From Candidatus Magasanikiibacteriota bacterium (GTDB taxonomy: Bacteria > Patescibacteriota > Patescibacteriia > Magasanikbacterales > UBA922), in the NCBI GenBank assembly GCA_014729395.1, contig WJJZ01000007.1, forward strand, positions 1-33,145: DNA of 33,145 nucleotides, read 5' to 3'. The notes below the pieces were generated by a model. The model did no database searches. It had not been told where the DNA came from and was given only the letters and a program-made list of their open reading frames with translations. Position 1 is the stretch's first letter. Each line of letters opens with the position of its first letter. Shown here in pieces: positions 6,103 through 14,815 of this stretch. Both the position numbers and the translations under genes were made by a program.

Positions 6103-7800
6103 TTATTTATACAAGCCATTGGTAAAACGTAATTTCATTTCATCTTTTTGCTCCTTCTTCAGTTTTTTAAATGTTAGTTTTGTCCAAGGTTTGTTTTTTA
6201 ATATATCGGAAATCCATTCACCACCCAAAAGATGCGGCATCATGACATAGTTTGCTCCGACTTCGTACAAGTCGTCAAGATAAGTATTGTGATAAAGATT
6301 GGCAATTATATAGGGTTTGTTGCTTCTATTTCTTACGGATTTTATCAAAGTTTTTTGATCATCAGCTTCGGGAATAGTCGATATAATTAATTTTGCTTTA
6401 TCAAGGGGAAGGCTGTCTAAAAATTCAATATCTGCAGCATCACCAAAATAAGCCGGTATCCCTCTATGCTTGAGTTTAGATATGGCCTCAGGATTAAAAT
6501 CGACCACTGCAAATTTAATTTTTTTCTCAGCCAGAGCTTCACAAACTTTCCAACCTATACGGTGATAGCCAAAAATCCATACTTCATACTCCTCGGGTTT
6601 GTTTTCATCTTGTGTTTCATTGTCTTTACCCAGTTTGTTTAGAATTGGTAATATTTTTCTGTACGCTTGTTCGTTGTAAGTAATGGCATAAGAGGATATC
6701 ATTATTGTGATAAGCGCGACTAAAGTTAATATTGCCAACTCAGGTCCATTTAAAAAACCCAGCTCTTCGCCTTTGAAAACCAAAATAAAACCAAATTCGC
6801 TGACTTGGGCAGCCGTTATACCCGCAAGAAAAGCGTTTCGTCTCGTGTATTTCATTTTCCTCATTACAAAATACAAGATTAAGGGATCGGCAATTAAAAC
6901 AAAAACAGCCAAAATGATAGCCGGTAAAATGGCAGCCCTTAAATCACCCAATTGAAGTTCGCTTCCCAATACTATAAAAAATAAAACTATAAAAAAATCA
7001 CGCAGGGGTTTGATTCTACTACTGATTTCCGGTTGGTAGGGAGATGCTCCGAGTGAAATGCCGGCAATAATAGCTCCGATCTCGATACTAAATCCTGAAA
7101 TGTATACTATACTTGCCACTCCAAAGCACCATGCAATGGTAAAGATAAAAAGCAGCTCACTAGATTGGGCAACCCTATCCATAATGACGGGCAACAGATA
7201 TCTTGCCATTAAAAAAACCAGACCGATAAGTAAAAATCCTTTGCTAAATGTCATCACTAAGGTTCGATACCAGATTTCTCCGTGTATATTTGAAGTGTTT
7301 AGGAAAATCATCAGTGAGACCGCAATTATGTCTTGAACCAATAAGAGTCCGATGACATATCTTCCATAAGCTGATTCCAGGTCTTTTTTATCACCTAAAA
7401 TTTTTATGACGATTATGGTACTGGAAAAGGTTATAGCGGCGGCGATGAATAAAGATGATATTGTGCTGAAATTCAGTAGTTTCATTATCAAGAAACCGAT
7501 GCTGGCAGTAAGTATAAATTGTAGAACTCCGCCGACAAAAACAGCTTTGCCAACTCGTTTAACATAATCAAAATTTAGACTTAATCCAACGATAAACAGT
7601 AATAAGACTATTCCGAATTTGGCAAATGCGGCAAAAAATTCTTCATCCCCGTGGACTAAATTTAAAAAAAGCGGTCCGGCTATAAGACCGGCAATGATAT
7701 AGGCAACAATAAGAGGTTGTCGTAAGAGACGCATTAAAAAAGCAATCGTTACTGTTATACCCAGTAATGCGCTAATTTGAAGAAAGATATTATCTATCAT
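6103..7800 (-). CDS. KefB-type cation:proton antiporter with RCK domain
   Basis: 565 residues. The N-terminal part (about 5-385) is a CPA2 monovalent cation/H+ exchanger with about twelve hydrophobic helices, including GIVLLLFIVGLSLNF and a TFSSTIIVIKILGDK segment after the fifth or sixth helix. The C-terminal part (about 404-540) is a TrkA-N/RCK nucleotide-binding domain with a beta-alpha-beta start (VWIFGYHRIG), VVDFNPE and GDAADIEFL. The usual GxGxxG reads GYHRIG. The family exports K+ or Na+ in exchange for H+, gated by NAD(H) or thiols. There is no SD and it is a single-gene unit. Confidence 0.9.
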   Translation of the reverse strand: MIDNIFLQISALLGITVTIAFLMRLLRQPLIVAYIIAGLIAGPLFLNLVHGDEEFFAAFAKFGIVLLLFIVGLSLNFDYVKRVGKAVFVGGVLQFILTASIGFLIMKLLNFSTISSLFIAAAITFSSTIIVIKILGDKKDLESAYGRYVIGLLLVQDIIAVSLMIFLNTSNIHGEIWYRTLVMTFSKGFLLIGLVFLMARYLLPVIMDRVAQSSELLFIFTIAWCFGVASIVYISGFSIEIGAIIAGISLGASPYQPEISSRIKPLRDFFIVLFFIVLGSELQLGDLRAAILPAIILAVFVLIADPLILYFVMRKMKYTRRNAFLAGITAAQVSEFGFILVFKGEELGFLNGPELAILTLVALITIMISSYAITYNEQAYRKILPILNKLGKDNETQDENKPEEYEVWIFGYHRIGWKVCEALAEKKIKFAVVDFNPEAISKLKHRGIPAYFGDAADIEFLDSLPLDKAKLIISTIPEADDQKTLIKSVRNRSNKPYIIANLYHNTYLDDLYEVGANYVMMPHLLGGEWISDILKNKPWTKLTFKKLKKEQKDEMKLRFTNGLYK

Positions 7801-7860
7801 GTAGTCTAAACAGATACAAATTTTTCTATATTATACCAAAAAAACGATTTCTTGTCTTAT

Positions 7861-7888
7861 AAAAAAAATACCAAGTGTTTGTTGGTAT
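7861..7888 (-). terminator. Terminator of the 83-residue orphan gene
   Basis: On the minus strand ATACCAA, 7-nt loop, TTGGTAT, then seven T, 3 nt after the stop. Confidence 0.9.
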
Positions 7889-7891
7889 TAA

Positions 7892-8143
7892 TTATTTTTT
7901 TGAAAGAACATATTTTATCACTACTTGATCGTAAGGTTTAAAAAATGCTTTTACATTGTTTATTTTTATTAGTTTTCCGCCAACATTTTCAAAAACTTCC
8001 GCTCCGTTTGCTGTAATTTTTCTAAAAAATTCGTTTCTATTTACTTTGCCGTCGGTATCGGCAATTTGAAAAAAATGATATGTAGGGCTGTGGATGGGAA
8101 TGTCTTCGAAAGATGTTATGATCCTCTTTTGTGTTTTTGTCAT
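7892..8143 (-). CDS. SD-led orphan protein, 83 residues, unknown
   Basis: A small soluble protein with no signal peptide. It starts MTKTQKRIITSF, contains NRNEFFRKI at about 35-43 and ends in a beta-rich segment with KPYDQVVIKYV. I do not recognise it. The start is fixed by a strong SD (AAGGAGGTG, 6 nt before the ATG), unlike most genes here. It has its own promoter and terminator, so it is an independent one-gene unit, divergent from the next SD-led gene. It shares this layout with four other orphans in the window. Function unknown; the strong signals suggest high expression. Confidence 0.8.
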   Translation of the reverse strand: MTKTQKRIITSFEDIPIHSPTYHFFQIADTDGKVNRNEFFRKITANGAEVFENVGGKLIKINNVKAFFKPYDQVVIKYVLSKK

Positions 8144-8175
8144 TTACACCTCCTTGAATGAACTGTTTGTATAAA

Positions 8176-8204
8176 AGAATAATAATTTAAATGTGTCTTG
8201 TCAA
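8176..8204 (-). promoter_or_regulatory. Promoter of the 83-residue orphan
   Basis: On the minus strand TTGACA (8204-8199), 17-nt spacer, TATTCT (8181-8176). A matching SD (AAGGAGGTG) follows at about 8158-8150. Confidence 0.8.
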
Positions 8205-8244
8205 GTATTTAGCTAAAATTAGAATAAAAAAAATCGGTTTAAGC

Positions 8245-8325
8245 TTGACATGGAATTACTTTTTTGTTATTATTGCCTATAAACAAAATCTAGGATTTAA
8301 GTCCTTTACAAGCTACAAGGAGGTG
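8245..8325 (+). promoter_or_regulatory. Promoter and SD of the 374-residue orphan
   Basis: TTGACA (8245-8250), 17-nt spacer, TATTAT (8268-8273), then a leader of about 50 nt ending in AAGGAGGTG (8317-8325), 5 nt before the ATG. It is back to back with the promoter at 8176-8204. Confidence 0.85.
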
Positions 8326-8330
8326 CGAAA

Positions 8331-9455
8331 ATGGATAACACTACACAACCACCATCTAAACAGATGGAAACTAACCTTGCAGAGGCTATAGAAGAAATTG
8401 CAGTAAACGATGTTGCCTTAGCCCCTACAAAGTTAGCGAGATTTTGGCAGGCTCTCGGTTTCCCGCAGGATCTATTCAAAGATGAGCAGGCCATGAATTT
8501 AATAGCCAGAGAAGCTATAAGACGCAGGAGGCTCTTCTCAAATTCAAATGTAGATGAAGAAATAATCGCTACATTGGTGGGGGAGTACTGTTGTCTGTCA
8601 AAGGATGAAGTGAAATTCATTGCTCATTTTAATAAGTGGCATGAAAGTAGGCAAAAGCAAATGCTGGAATGTTTTCGACTCCTTGCAAAAGATATCAAGA
8701 GAGTCTCTGAGGATGAAATATATCTGATTAAGGCGGAAGAACGACTTGAAAGTTCAAGACATGGGCTGCGGTGTTCTCTTCAGCATGTTCAGGGAATAAT
8801 GGATAATTTGAGTGATTTTGAAATGAACAAGGCTAGACTATGGCTTCTTTATAAGAAATTTAAGGAGCTTGAGACTAGACTTGGAAGACGGCTTCTTCCT
8901 CAATCCAAGCTTTTTCTCTTTTGGAAACTTTTCAATGTATCCGAGATTGACAAAGAAGATAGAGAAGAGGACGATAAAAGAAAAAAAAGAAGACAGAAAG
9001 CTCAGCCAAAGGCGGGTTGGATCAAAAAAGCCAGGTCTGTCATGACGACAGATGTTAGGGGTCTGTTGGACAGAAAACAGCAGATTGTCGGTAGGCCTCC
9101 ATTGCGTGGAGTCCTCAAAGTAAAAGATCTTGCCCGGATTGGTAAAGAGCTTTTTGTGAGGGTTATGCAGGACGAGTTGGAGGAGATAGAGAGAGAGGAG
9201 GAGAAAAAGAAGTTGACCAAAGCAGAGGCCTTGAAGAAGAAGATTGGGGTCCAAAAGAGAGCCGAGACCATTCTTGTTGGAATGGATGAGTGGACTGTGA
9301 TTCGTTTTTTTCTGAAGGCCGATGAAAAAGAGGTAATCGAATTCAATGCTTATGACGAAGCATTGAAGGAGCGAGGGTATGAACGCTATTCAGGGATTTT
9401 CCGTCTTGATGTTGAGAATCTCAGGAAGATCGACTTGAGTTCACTTGACAGTTAG
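8331..9455 (+). CDS. SD-led orphan protein, 374 residues, helical and charged, unknown
   Basis: A soluble, mostly helical protein. An N-terminal part (about 30-75) has LARFWQALGFPQDLF. A middle part (about 105-200) is rich in heptad-like charged residues. A very basic/acidic run (about 205-235, EDREEDDKRKKRRQK) is followed by a second charged coil (about 285-310). The C-terminal 60 residues look globular (WTVIRFFLKADEKEV...). No family recognised; the charged runs could mean nucleic-acid or protein binding, which is inference. The start is set by a strong SD and a consensus promoter. Codons are visibly more GC-rich than neighbouring genes. The promoter of the next small gene overlaps its last codons. 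Confidence 0.8.
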   Translation: MDNTTQPPSKQMETNLAEAIEEIAVNDVALAPTKLARFWQALGFPQDLFKDEQAMNLIAREAIRRRRLFSNSNVDEEIIATLVGEYCCLSKDEVKFIAHFNKWHESRQKQMLECFRLLAKDIKRVSEDEIYLIKAEERLESSRHGLRCSLQHVQGIMDNLSDFEMNKARLWLLYKKFKELETRLGRRLLPQSKLFLFWKLFNVSEIDKEDREEDDKRKKRRQKAQPKAGWIKKARSVMTTDVRGLLDRKQQIVGRPPLRGVLKVKDLARIGKELFVRVMQDELEEIEREEEKKKLTKAEALKKKIGVQKRAETILVGMDEWTVIRFFLKADEKEVIEFNAYDEALKERGYERYSGIFRLDVENLRKIDLSSLDS

Positions 9456-9500
9456 GAATTCCCTGGTATACTAAAAACAGACGAGAATCACAAGGAGGTG
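9445..9500 (+). promoter_or_regulatory. Promoter and SD of the small GC-rich gene
   Basis: TTGACA (9445-9450) lies inside the last codons of the preceding gene, then a 16-nt spacer and TATACT (9467-9472). The SD AAGGAGGTG is at 9492-9500. Confidence 0.85.
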
Positions 9501-9506
9501 TGCATG

Positions 9507-9680
9507 ATGAATGAGAAAGATTTTCAGTGGGCCGAGGCCCTTTTCGACAAGGCAGCCGATCGAGAGAATCAGGTCGCTTTCTGCGATCTAGATCCCTACG
9601 ACCAGGCCGCGATACTGGAATTCAACGCGCGCTTTCAACCCGAGGAAGCGCCAAACGGCGACGTCGCAGTCGCCGGATAG
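9507..9680 (+). CDS. SD-led small acidic protein, 57 residues, unknown
   Basis: The protein reads MNEKDFQWAEALFDKA and continues with an acidic helical segment to about residue 45, then a Gly/Ala/Pro-rich tail. Two adjacent ATGs (9504, 9507) follow the SD AAGGAGGTG. I chose 9507 because its 6-nt spacing best matches the other SD-led genes, whose spacing is about 5-6 nt. The GTG at 9498 lies inside the SD. The gene is clearly GC-rich (GCC, GAC, GCG codons), in sharp contrast to its AT-rich surroundings, which suggests recent transfer or special selection. It has its own promoter and terminator. Function unknown. Confidence 0.7.
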   Translation: MNEKDFQWAEALFDKAADRENQVAFCDLDPYDQAAILEFNARFQPEEAPNGDVAVAG

Positions 9681-9719
9681 TTCATTTCTCCGCCTCAGGG
9701 CGGACAAGTGACAACCCCT

Positions 9720-9751
9720 AGACGTACTGTTTTACCGGTACGTCTTTTTTA
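9720..9751 (+). terminator. Terminator of the small GC-rich gene
   Basis: AGACGTAC, 10-nt loop, GTACGTCT and a T run. A second small hairpin, CCGCC/GGCGG, lies upstream near 9690-9702. Confidence 0.88.
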
Positions 9752-9858
9752 TACACAAAATACACAAGACACATAACGCGATACACGATATTTTATTTTT
9801 AATATATCATAAAATGTATTACCCATATGAATCGTGTTGTGTGAATCGTGAATCGTAT
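9752..9858. repeat. Imperfect inverted repeat in an AT-rich gap
   Basis: The gap between the terminator and the next stop holds an imperfect palindrome: ATATTTTAT near 9789 faces ATAAAATGT near 9810, and CACAAGACACA-type sequence on the left faces GTGTTGTGTGAATCG on the right. It may be a degenerate relative of the long CGGAT-type hairpins, but the core is not conserved. Confidence 0.4.
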
Positions 9859-12800
9859 TTATCTTTTTTTCCTTACAATCCCCACAAACAACCCCCCAAC
9901 TCGTTTCAAGCCTTTACCCACTATTGCGCCACGGGCTTTGATAAACAGACCGACAATAATAGAAGTCAGACCGCCAGCAGTAGCGGTTAAATATTTTTCC
10001 GCCATTTCTTTTGATTTATCCGGATCCTCTTCAATAAGTTCTTTTTTTTCAATTACTTCTTCAACATAGCCTGTTTTAGCAATATCGATTTGTTTTCTTG
10101 GTAGAATTTGAAAGCCATCTTTTGTTTTCTGTACAATACCAATCAAATCAACCAGTTCACCTACTTGAAAATTTTTTTTATCAATTTTTGTATTTTTTTT
10201 GAAATATACTTTTACCTCATCACTACCATCATCAATATACATATGAGATCCTTTAATTTCTGTGATTTCGCCACTGATTTTTACGAGTAATCCAACCACG
10301 GCATCTGTTAACTGTGAGATCTCAATCGGCCTGGGTCTTGGGGGTTCTGTATGGCTTATGATTTTTATATCATTTTTTTCTTGGAGTTTGATTCTTTTTT
10401 CACCAGCTGTTTCGCTCAATTCTCCTGACACTTCAATATAGTCTCCAATAGCCAGGTCAGGAAAATCCTTTTTATACATATACACTTGAATGCCGGCGCT
10501 ATAATCCGCTGCCATAATGTAAAAATACTGTGTTCCCAAAATTCCGGGTTCAATTATTACCAAGCCTTCGGTTTTAATACGAGATCCAGGCTGTAAATTT
10601 TTTGCACTAGCTATATCACTGGTAATTATTGAATCCGAGTTGTTAATTTCTGTTTTTTCAGATGAAGGTTTGGCCTGGTGAAATATGTTTTCCAAACCCG
10701 GTGTTGGTACAGAGGTCCAGTACCTGTTTCCGTCTTTACTAAGGGCATAACTTTGCCCTTCGTATGATTTTTCAAATTCCACTTCTTTTATAACTAACTC
10801 ATTCGGCAAAAGCAGACGTATTTTGTCGTTAGTATTATTGATGGAAATTTTGGTTTCTTCTCGGAAGAAGGCTAGGTATTGCCCGGGTTCAATAATAATT
10901 CCGAAAGGAATTGGAAAAGGTTTGGAGCCACCATCTTCATCGTCCAGCAGTAGACCATCAAGATCAATGGCTGTTTCTCCGGAATTATAAATTTCTATAA
11001 ATTCATAACTATCAACACCCGCCGGATTGGGAATGAATTCGGAAATTTCAATATTTATGTAATCTTGAATTAAGTAAATTTTATCATTATTTTTTTCTTT
11101 GTCTTTTTGGGCTTCAGTTTTTGGTTCTTCACTATTTTCTTCTTCCTCATCTTCGGGAGTTTCAATGACATTAGCTTTTCCTTTGGTAATTTTTTTGGTC
11201 AAAGAAAAATCTTTATTGTCTTCGTCTGTGTCAGCTCCGTCCTCAACTCTCGCGCCAGAATATGGGTCGTTGGCAAGTGGGGCATTATCATTTATATCGC
11301 CATCGTCCCAAGTGCCATAACTAACTTCGTCAATCAAATTATCATTAGGATCAAATAGTTTTATAATGTCTCCCGAATTGTTTAAATTTCCTTTTGGTTT
11401 TTCAATGACAAAAAATTTTTTTGATTTTATATTTCCTTCAAGATTGGTTTTTGAGTCGCCGCCTTCTTTTATGTACCAATTTTCCAGATCAATGGTCTTT
11501 GTAGTATTGTTATATAATTCTACAAATTCACTTTCACCGCTAACGGGATCTGATACGATTTCGTTTATAACAATATCCGAAGGGTCATAATAAATATTTT
11601 CAGTTTCACCATCATTATCATCCGCTGTATCATCATAGTTTTCGTTCCGGTTTGAATTGTCTTCACTCGGACTTGTAATTTGGTTGGCTCTCCCCGGGGT
11701 CGGGGTGGTAGTAAGAGAAAAATCATCTTTATCAATGTCAGAATCCAGGCCGTCAGTATTTCTCGCAATTGAATTGGGATCAGAGGCAGTCGGAGCATTA
11801 TTATCTAAGGATTCATCTTCCCAATCCCCATAACTGACTTGATCAATTATTTCAGCATTCGGATTTTTAAAAATAATAATATCTCCGGAATTATTCAGTT
11901 TTGAGCTTGGAAGTGTAATAACCAGGAAACCAAATTCGGAAATTGTGGAGCTGGGAGCAAAAATTTGGTTATTACCGTCATACAGAGTACAATCGTTTAA
12001 ATCAATACTTGAGCTTGAGCTGTTATAGAGCTCTATCCATTCTTTTTCACCGCTTGTGGGATCGGAAACAAATTCATTTATTTTTATGGAACTGAAATCA
12101 GGTGTTGAACTGGCGTTCGGCGGTGTAGAGCTAGCGTCGGTTTCTTCGATGACTGATAAAAATAAAGTGGCGGTGCTGCTTGCTCCAAGATTGTCTGTCA
12201 CTTTTAGGCTAATTGTATAATTACCGGCTTTACTAAAGTTAATAGATGAAACAGTGCTGGTACTAAATAATGAGTTTTCTAAAAACCACTCAAATTTTTT
12301 AATTTCACCATCACTGTCAAGTGACTCTTCACCACTAAAAGATATTTCCTCATTTGTTTTAGCTGTGGTGGTACCGGTTATGGCAGCGATCGGTGGAAAA
12401 TTCACTTTTTTTTCTTCAGGTTTTTCAGTATGCCAATAATTTTTTTGTCCGGGACTACCTCCATAAGGATTTTCCATCCAGTTGTTTTCCGATTCGGCGG
12501 GTTCATCAAAATCAATACGTTCAAGCGACGAACTAACCGCTACTTTATAAGTGAAAATTTCAATAATATCTGAATCAGTAGTCCCGGATTTGATAGCGAT
12601 TTGTTCACCGCTTTTGTTTAGAGTTCCCCATGAGCTATCAAATACAGTTGAAGTCACATTAGGGTGGTCTTGAAAAAATAATTCATCATTTTGCGCAATA
12701 ATTGCATATTCGTTTGGGTTCAGTAACCAATCTTGCTGTGTACTGGAAGGGCTGATCTGTAGACCATGGTTGGTGTCATTTTCCCAAAATTTCCAGTTTT

Positions 12801-12984
12801 CCATATTAACGGTTGACGACGATGAATTGAATATTTCTATCCACTGGTGATCCTTCGAAGCACAACCGGTAGGGCAAATTTCGGAAATGATAATGCTTCG
12901 GGCTTCGCTTTGGACGGGCACAGTGTCTGAAAGGAAGAGTAATGGGAGGAGGGAGAGCACTGTAAGGATATTGTGTTTTTTCAT
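9859..12984 (-). CDS. Secreted multi-domain surface protein: lamin-tail repeats, PKD and OB-like domains
   Basis: 1041 residues. A signal peptide (about 1-28) is followed by a lamin-tail domain (about 30-180), a PKD domain (about 198-285, with GNYTISLKVTDN) and three more lamin-tail domains near 300-430, 470-610 and 643-780. Each starts with INEFVSDP-like or ISEFIPNP-like sequence and has WIELYNSS-like motifs. Two OB-like segments follow (about 788-890 and 895-975). A hydrophobic helix near 1000-1025 and a basic end (VRKKR) suggest a C-terminal membrane anchor. Linkers are acidic and Asn/Ser-rich. Lamin-tail domains occur in bacterial surface and nuclease-associated proteins; no catalytic domain is visible. 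A cell-surface adhesive or DNA-binding role is inference. No SD. Confidence 0.85.
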   Translation of the reverse strand: MKKHNILTVLSLLPLLFLSDTVPVQSEARSIIISEICPTGCASKDHQWIEIFNSSSSTVNMENWKFWENDTNHGLQISPSSTQQDWLLNPNEYAIIAQNDELFFQDHPNVTSTVFDSSWGTLNKSGEQIAIKSGTTDSDIIEIFTYKVAVSSSLERIDFDEPAESENNWMENPYGGSPGQKNYWHTEKPEEKKVNFPPIAAITGTTTAKTNEEISFSGEESLDSDGEIKKFEWFLENSLFSTSTVSSINFSKAGNYTISLKVTDNLGASSTATLFLSVIEETDASSTPPNASSTPDFSSIKINEFVSDPTSGEKEWIELYNSSSSSIDLNDCTLYDGNNQIFAPSSTISEFGFLVITLPSSKLNNSGDIIIFKNPNAEIIDQVSYGDWEDESLDNNAPTASDPNSIARNTDGLDSDIDKDDFSLTTTPTPGRANQITSPSEDNSNRNENYDDTADDNDGETENIYYDPSDIVINEIVSDPVSGESEFVELYNNTTKTIDLENWYIKEGGDSKTNLEGNIKSKKFFVIEKPKGNLNNSGDIIKLFDPNDNLIDEVSYGTWDDGDINDNAPLANDPYSGARVEDGADTDEDNKDFSLTKKITKGKANVIETPEDEEEENSEEPKTEAQKDKEKNNDKIYLIQDYINIEISEFIPNPAGVDSYEFIEIYNSGETAIDLDGLLLDDEDGGSKPFPIPFGIIIEPGQYLAFFREETKISINNTNDKIRLLLPNELVIKEVEFEKSYEGQSYALSKDGNRYWTSVPTPGLENIFHQAKPSSEKTEINNSDSIITSDIASAKNLQPGSRIKTEGLVIIEPGILGTQYFYIMAADYSAGIQVYMYKKDFPDLAIGDYIEVSGELSETAGEKRIKLQEKNDIKIISHTEPPRPRPIEISQLTDAVVGLLVKISGEITEIKGSHMYIDDGSDEVKVYFKKNTKIDKKNFQVGELVDLIGIVQKTKDGFQILPRKQIDIAKTGYVEEVIEKKELIEEDPDKSKEMAEKYLTATAGGLTSIIVGLFIKARGAIVGKGLKRVGGLFVGIVRKKR

Positions 12985-13048
12985 ATATTATCTTATTTAA
13001 TTTTAGTGAAAAGGAAACTGTCAATTTATATTTTTTCTTAGTTGGTGT

Positions 13049-13159
13049 GTCATTCCCGCGAAGGCGGGAATCCAGAAAAACGGACTTCGCATACTGGATT
13101 CCCGCCTTCGCGGGAATGACATTGAATTGGTTTACAAATTGGGACGGGAATGACATTGA
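13049..13159. repeat. REP-like inverted repeat with a partial third copy
   Basis: Two perfectly complementary 27-bp arms (13049-13075 and 13094-13120) around an 18-nt loop; each contains ATTCCCGC and GCGGGAAT. The arm end CGGGAATGACATTGA (13111-13125) recurs at 13145-13159. There is no transposase here; it is a non-autonomous dispersed repeat. Confidence 0.9.
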
Positions 13160-13237
13160 CTCAGTTAAGAAACAAACGCCTAACAAATATTTATACATTT
13201 TTTTGATTGGCCGGTGGTTGATAAAATTTAAATCAAG

Positions 13238-13265
13238 AAAAAATAAAACCGCCCGGTTAGGGCGG
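13238..13265 (-). terminator. Terminator of the AI-2E-type permease gene
   Basis: On the minus strand CCGCCC, loop TAACC, GGGCGG, then TTTTATTTTTT. Confidence 0.88.
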
Positions 13266-13291
13266 CTGTGATGTTTGGTTGTTCTTTTTTA

Positions 13292-14356
13292 CTAATTTTT
13301 TTCCAGTTCATTTTTATAATAATAGTCATATATACTCATTATCGATAAAAATAATGCAGCTATGATTGGCCCAATCACAAATCCGGATATTCCAAATATT
13401 ATTAAACCACCAAGAGTTGAAAATAGAACTACTAAGGGGTGCATTTGAGTATCGTTACCAACAAGATATGGCCTTAAAAGGTTATCTATAGTACTAATAA
13501 TTACGGCACCAAAAACAAGAATTAAAATTCCTTGCCAAATATTACCGACCGCAATCATGATTATACCGGCAGGCATCCAGACCAAAAAAGAACCAATCGC
13601 GGGGATGATAGATAATGCAATCATGACAATACCCCAAATTAGTGCCGCTTCAATTCCTGTAAGCCAGAATACTATTCCTCCCAAAATACCTTGAACACCG
13701 CCAACTATAATTGTCCCTTTTATTGTGGCACTGGTGGTTGAAGTAAATTTTTCATACAATAAATTTTCATATTTGTCACCCAGTGGAGACAAATGCATAA
13801 GCTTTTTTAACATTCGAGGACCATCCTTGAAGAAATAATATAATGTATAAAACATTATAAATAGCATGAATATAAAGCGTAGCGAGTTTTGGGTTATATT
13901 TTTTAAATTGTTGAATATAAGTACGCTAACTGTTTTTGCAGCATTGGCTGCATAACCGGTCCACTCTGTTCTGATGGTTTCGGCATAGGGAGCAAATGGA
14001 GTTGTCTCTAAAATATTTGATATATTTTTCACACCATCGAGAAAATTGGCTTGAGAGACGGCATGGTACAGGTCGATTGACTCATTTATAACCAATAAAC
14101 CTATAACGACAAGTGGTAAAAAAAGTATAACGATTATTAATAAAATACTGATAATCGAACTGAAACCGGGCATTTTTATATGTTTGTGAACGAATTTATA
14201 TAAAGGATAAAATATTATTGCCAATACCGCTGCCCAAAAAATAGGATAGAAAAAGGGAAGAAATATATAAATAACAGCAATTGCCAAAATGATTATTAAT
14301 CCGAAAAAAAATACGGACCTCATTTTGTTGAAACTGACTTTATCTGTTTTTGCCAT
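13292..14356 (-). CDS. AI-2E family transporter (UPF0118 permease)
   Basis: 354 residues with seven to eight hydrophobic helices. The N-terminal pair (IYIFLPFFYPIFWAAVLAI, then IIFYPLYKFV) is typical of the family. A large polar region lies at about 95-150. The C-terminal set has the family signature GGVQGILGGIVFWLTGI followed by a Pro/Gly-rich helix (IPAIGSFLVWMPAGI) and DNLLRPYLVG. The family includes TqsA-like exporters and Na+/H+ antiporter-like members, so the substrate is open. It is a single-gene unit on the minus strand with its own terminator and no SD. Confidence 0.9.
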   Translation of the reverse strand: MAKTDKVSFNKMRSVFFFGLIIILAIAVIYIFLPFFYPIFWAAVLAIIFYPLYKFVHKHIKMPGFSSIISILLIIVILFLPLVVIGLLVINESIDLYHAVSQANFLDGVKNISNILETTPFAPYAETIRTEWTGYAANAAKTVSVLIFNNLKNITQNSLRFIFMLFIMFYTLYYFFKDGPRMLKKLMHLSPLGDKYENLLYEKFTSTTSATIKGTIIVGGVQGILGGIVFWLTGIEAALIWGIVMIALSIIPAIGSFLVWMPAGIIMIAVGNIWQGILILVFGAVIISTIDNLLRPYLVGNDTQMHPLVVLFSTLGGLIIFGISGFVIGPIIAALFLSIMSIYDYYYKNELEKN

Positions 14357-14423
14357 AAATGTAAAATTATTCTTATATAAAAATTATAGCAAATTTTTGC
14401 CATCCGGTACAATAAAATTTATT

Positions 14424-14455
14424 TAAAAAATAAATAAAACCCCACAGATGTGGGG
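14424..14455 (-). terminator. Terminator of the three-gene hydrophilic operon
   Basis: On the minus strand CCCCACA-TC-TGTGGGG followed by TTTTATTTATTTTTT, 8 nt after the last stop. Confidence 0.88.
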
Positions 14456-14462
14456 CTTGGTA

Positions 14463-14780
14463 TTAGGCAATTTTATCTTTGCCATTTTCTTCTTTTACAA
14501 TTTCAGCTTTGTGCACCTCACCGGTTTTTGTATTTGTCAGCTCAATATAATCTTCTTCATTGTTTTTTTCAGGTTTTTTTGTGAAACCGAGTCTTTCTTT
14601 TAATTTCTCAATCAAATTACTTTTTCTTTTTTCTTCGGCTTGTGCATCTTTCAGTTTTGTATCCATAGGATGTTCGTATTCTTCAGTACTTTCTTTTTTT
14701 GGTGCTTCCGGTTTTTGTGTGTGGGCTGTGGGGGCGCTAAATTCAGGGGACCCTGGGGGTTTAAATGGTGTTTCGCTCAT
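14463..14780 (-). CDS. Small disordered hydrophilic protein, third gene of the operon
   Basis: 105 residues. It is rich in Pro, Glu and Lys, with no hydrophobic segment except a short helix NLIEKLKERLGFTKK at about 55-69. The start (MSETPFKPPGSPE) resembles the KRPP/KPPEE starts of the two upstream proteins. ERLGFTKK resembles ERLGIKKA at the end of the 307-residue protein, and EDYIELTNT resembles EEIIELTDI at the end of the 218-residue protein. These shared pieces suggest a related trio or shared partner-binding motifs. No function recognised. It is 35 bp after its upstream neighbour. Confidence 0.65.
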   Translation of the reverse strand: MSETPFKPPGSPEFSAPTAHTQKPEAPKKESTEEYEHPMDTKLKDAQAEEKRKSNLIEKLKERLGFTKKPEKNNEEDYIELTNTKTGEVHKAEIVKEENGKDKIA

Positions 14781-14815
14781 ATGTTTTGTTTAAAATTAGC
14801 TTATAATTAAATATT

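Noticed and set aside
9002-9346. Minus-strand frames opposite the 374-residue gene
   Set aside because: They are shadows of a gene with a clear promoter, SD and coding pattern on the plus strand.
8176-9751. Toxin-antitoxin pair from the neighbouring SD-led small genes
   Set aside because: Each gene has its own promoter, the two flanking 8200 are divergent, and no toxin fold or antitoxin motif is recognisable.
13049-13120. Insertion sequence
   Set aside because: There is no transposase and the arms enclose only 18 nt.
12806-13271. Reading frames on both strands with PAKAGIQ or RRRESR-type peptides
   Set aside because: They are translations of the REP-like inverted repeat at 13049-13159 and are a known source of spurious proteins.
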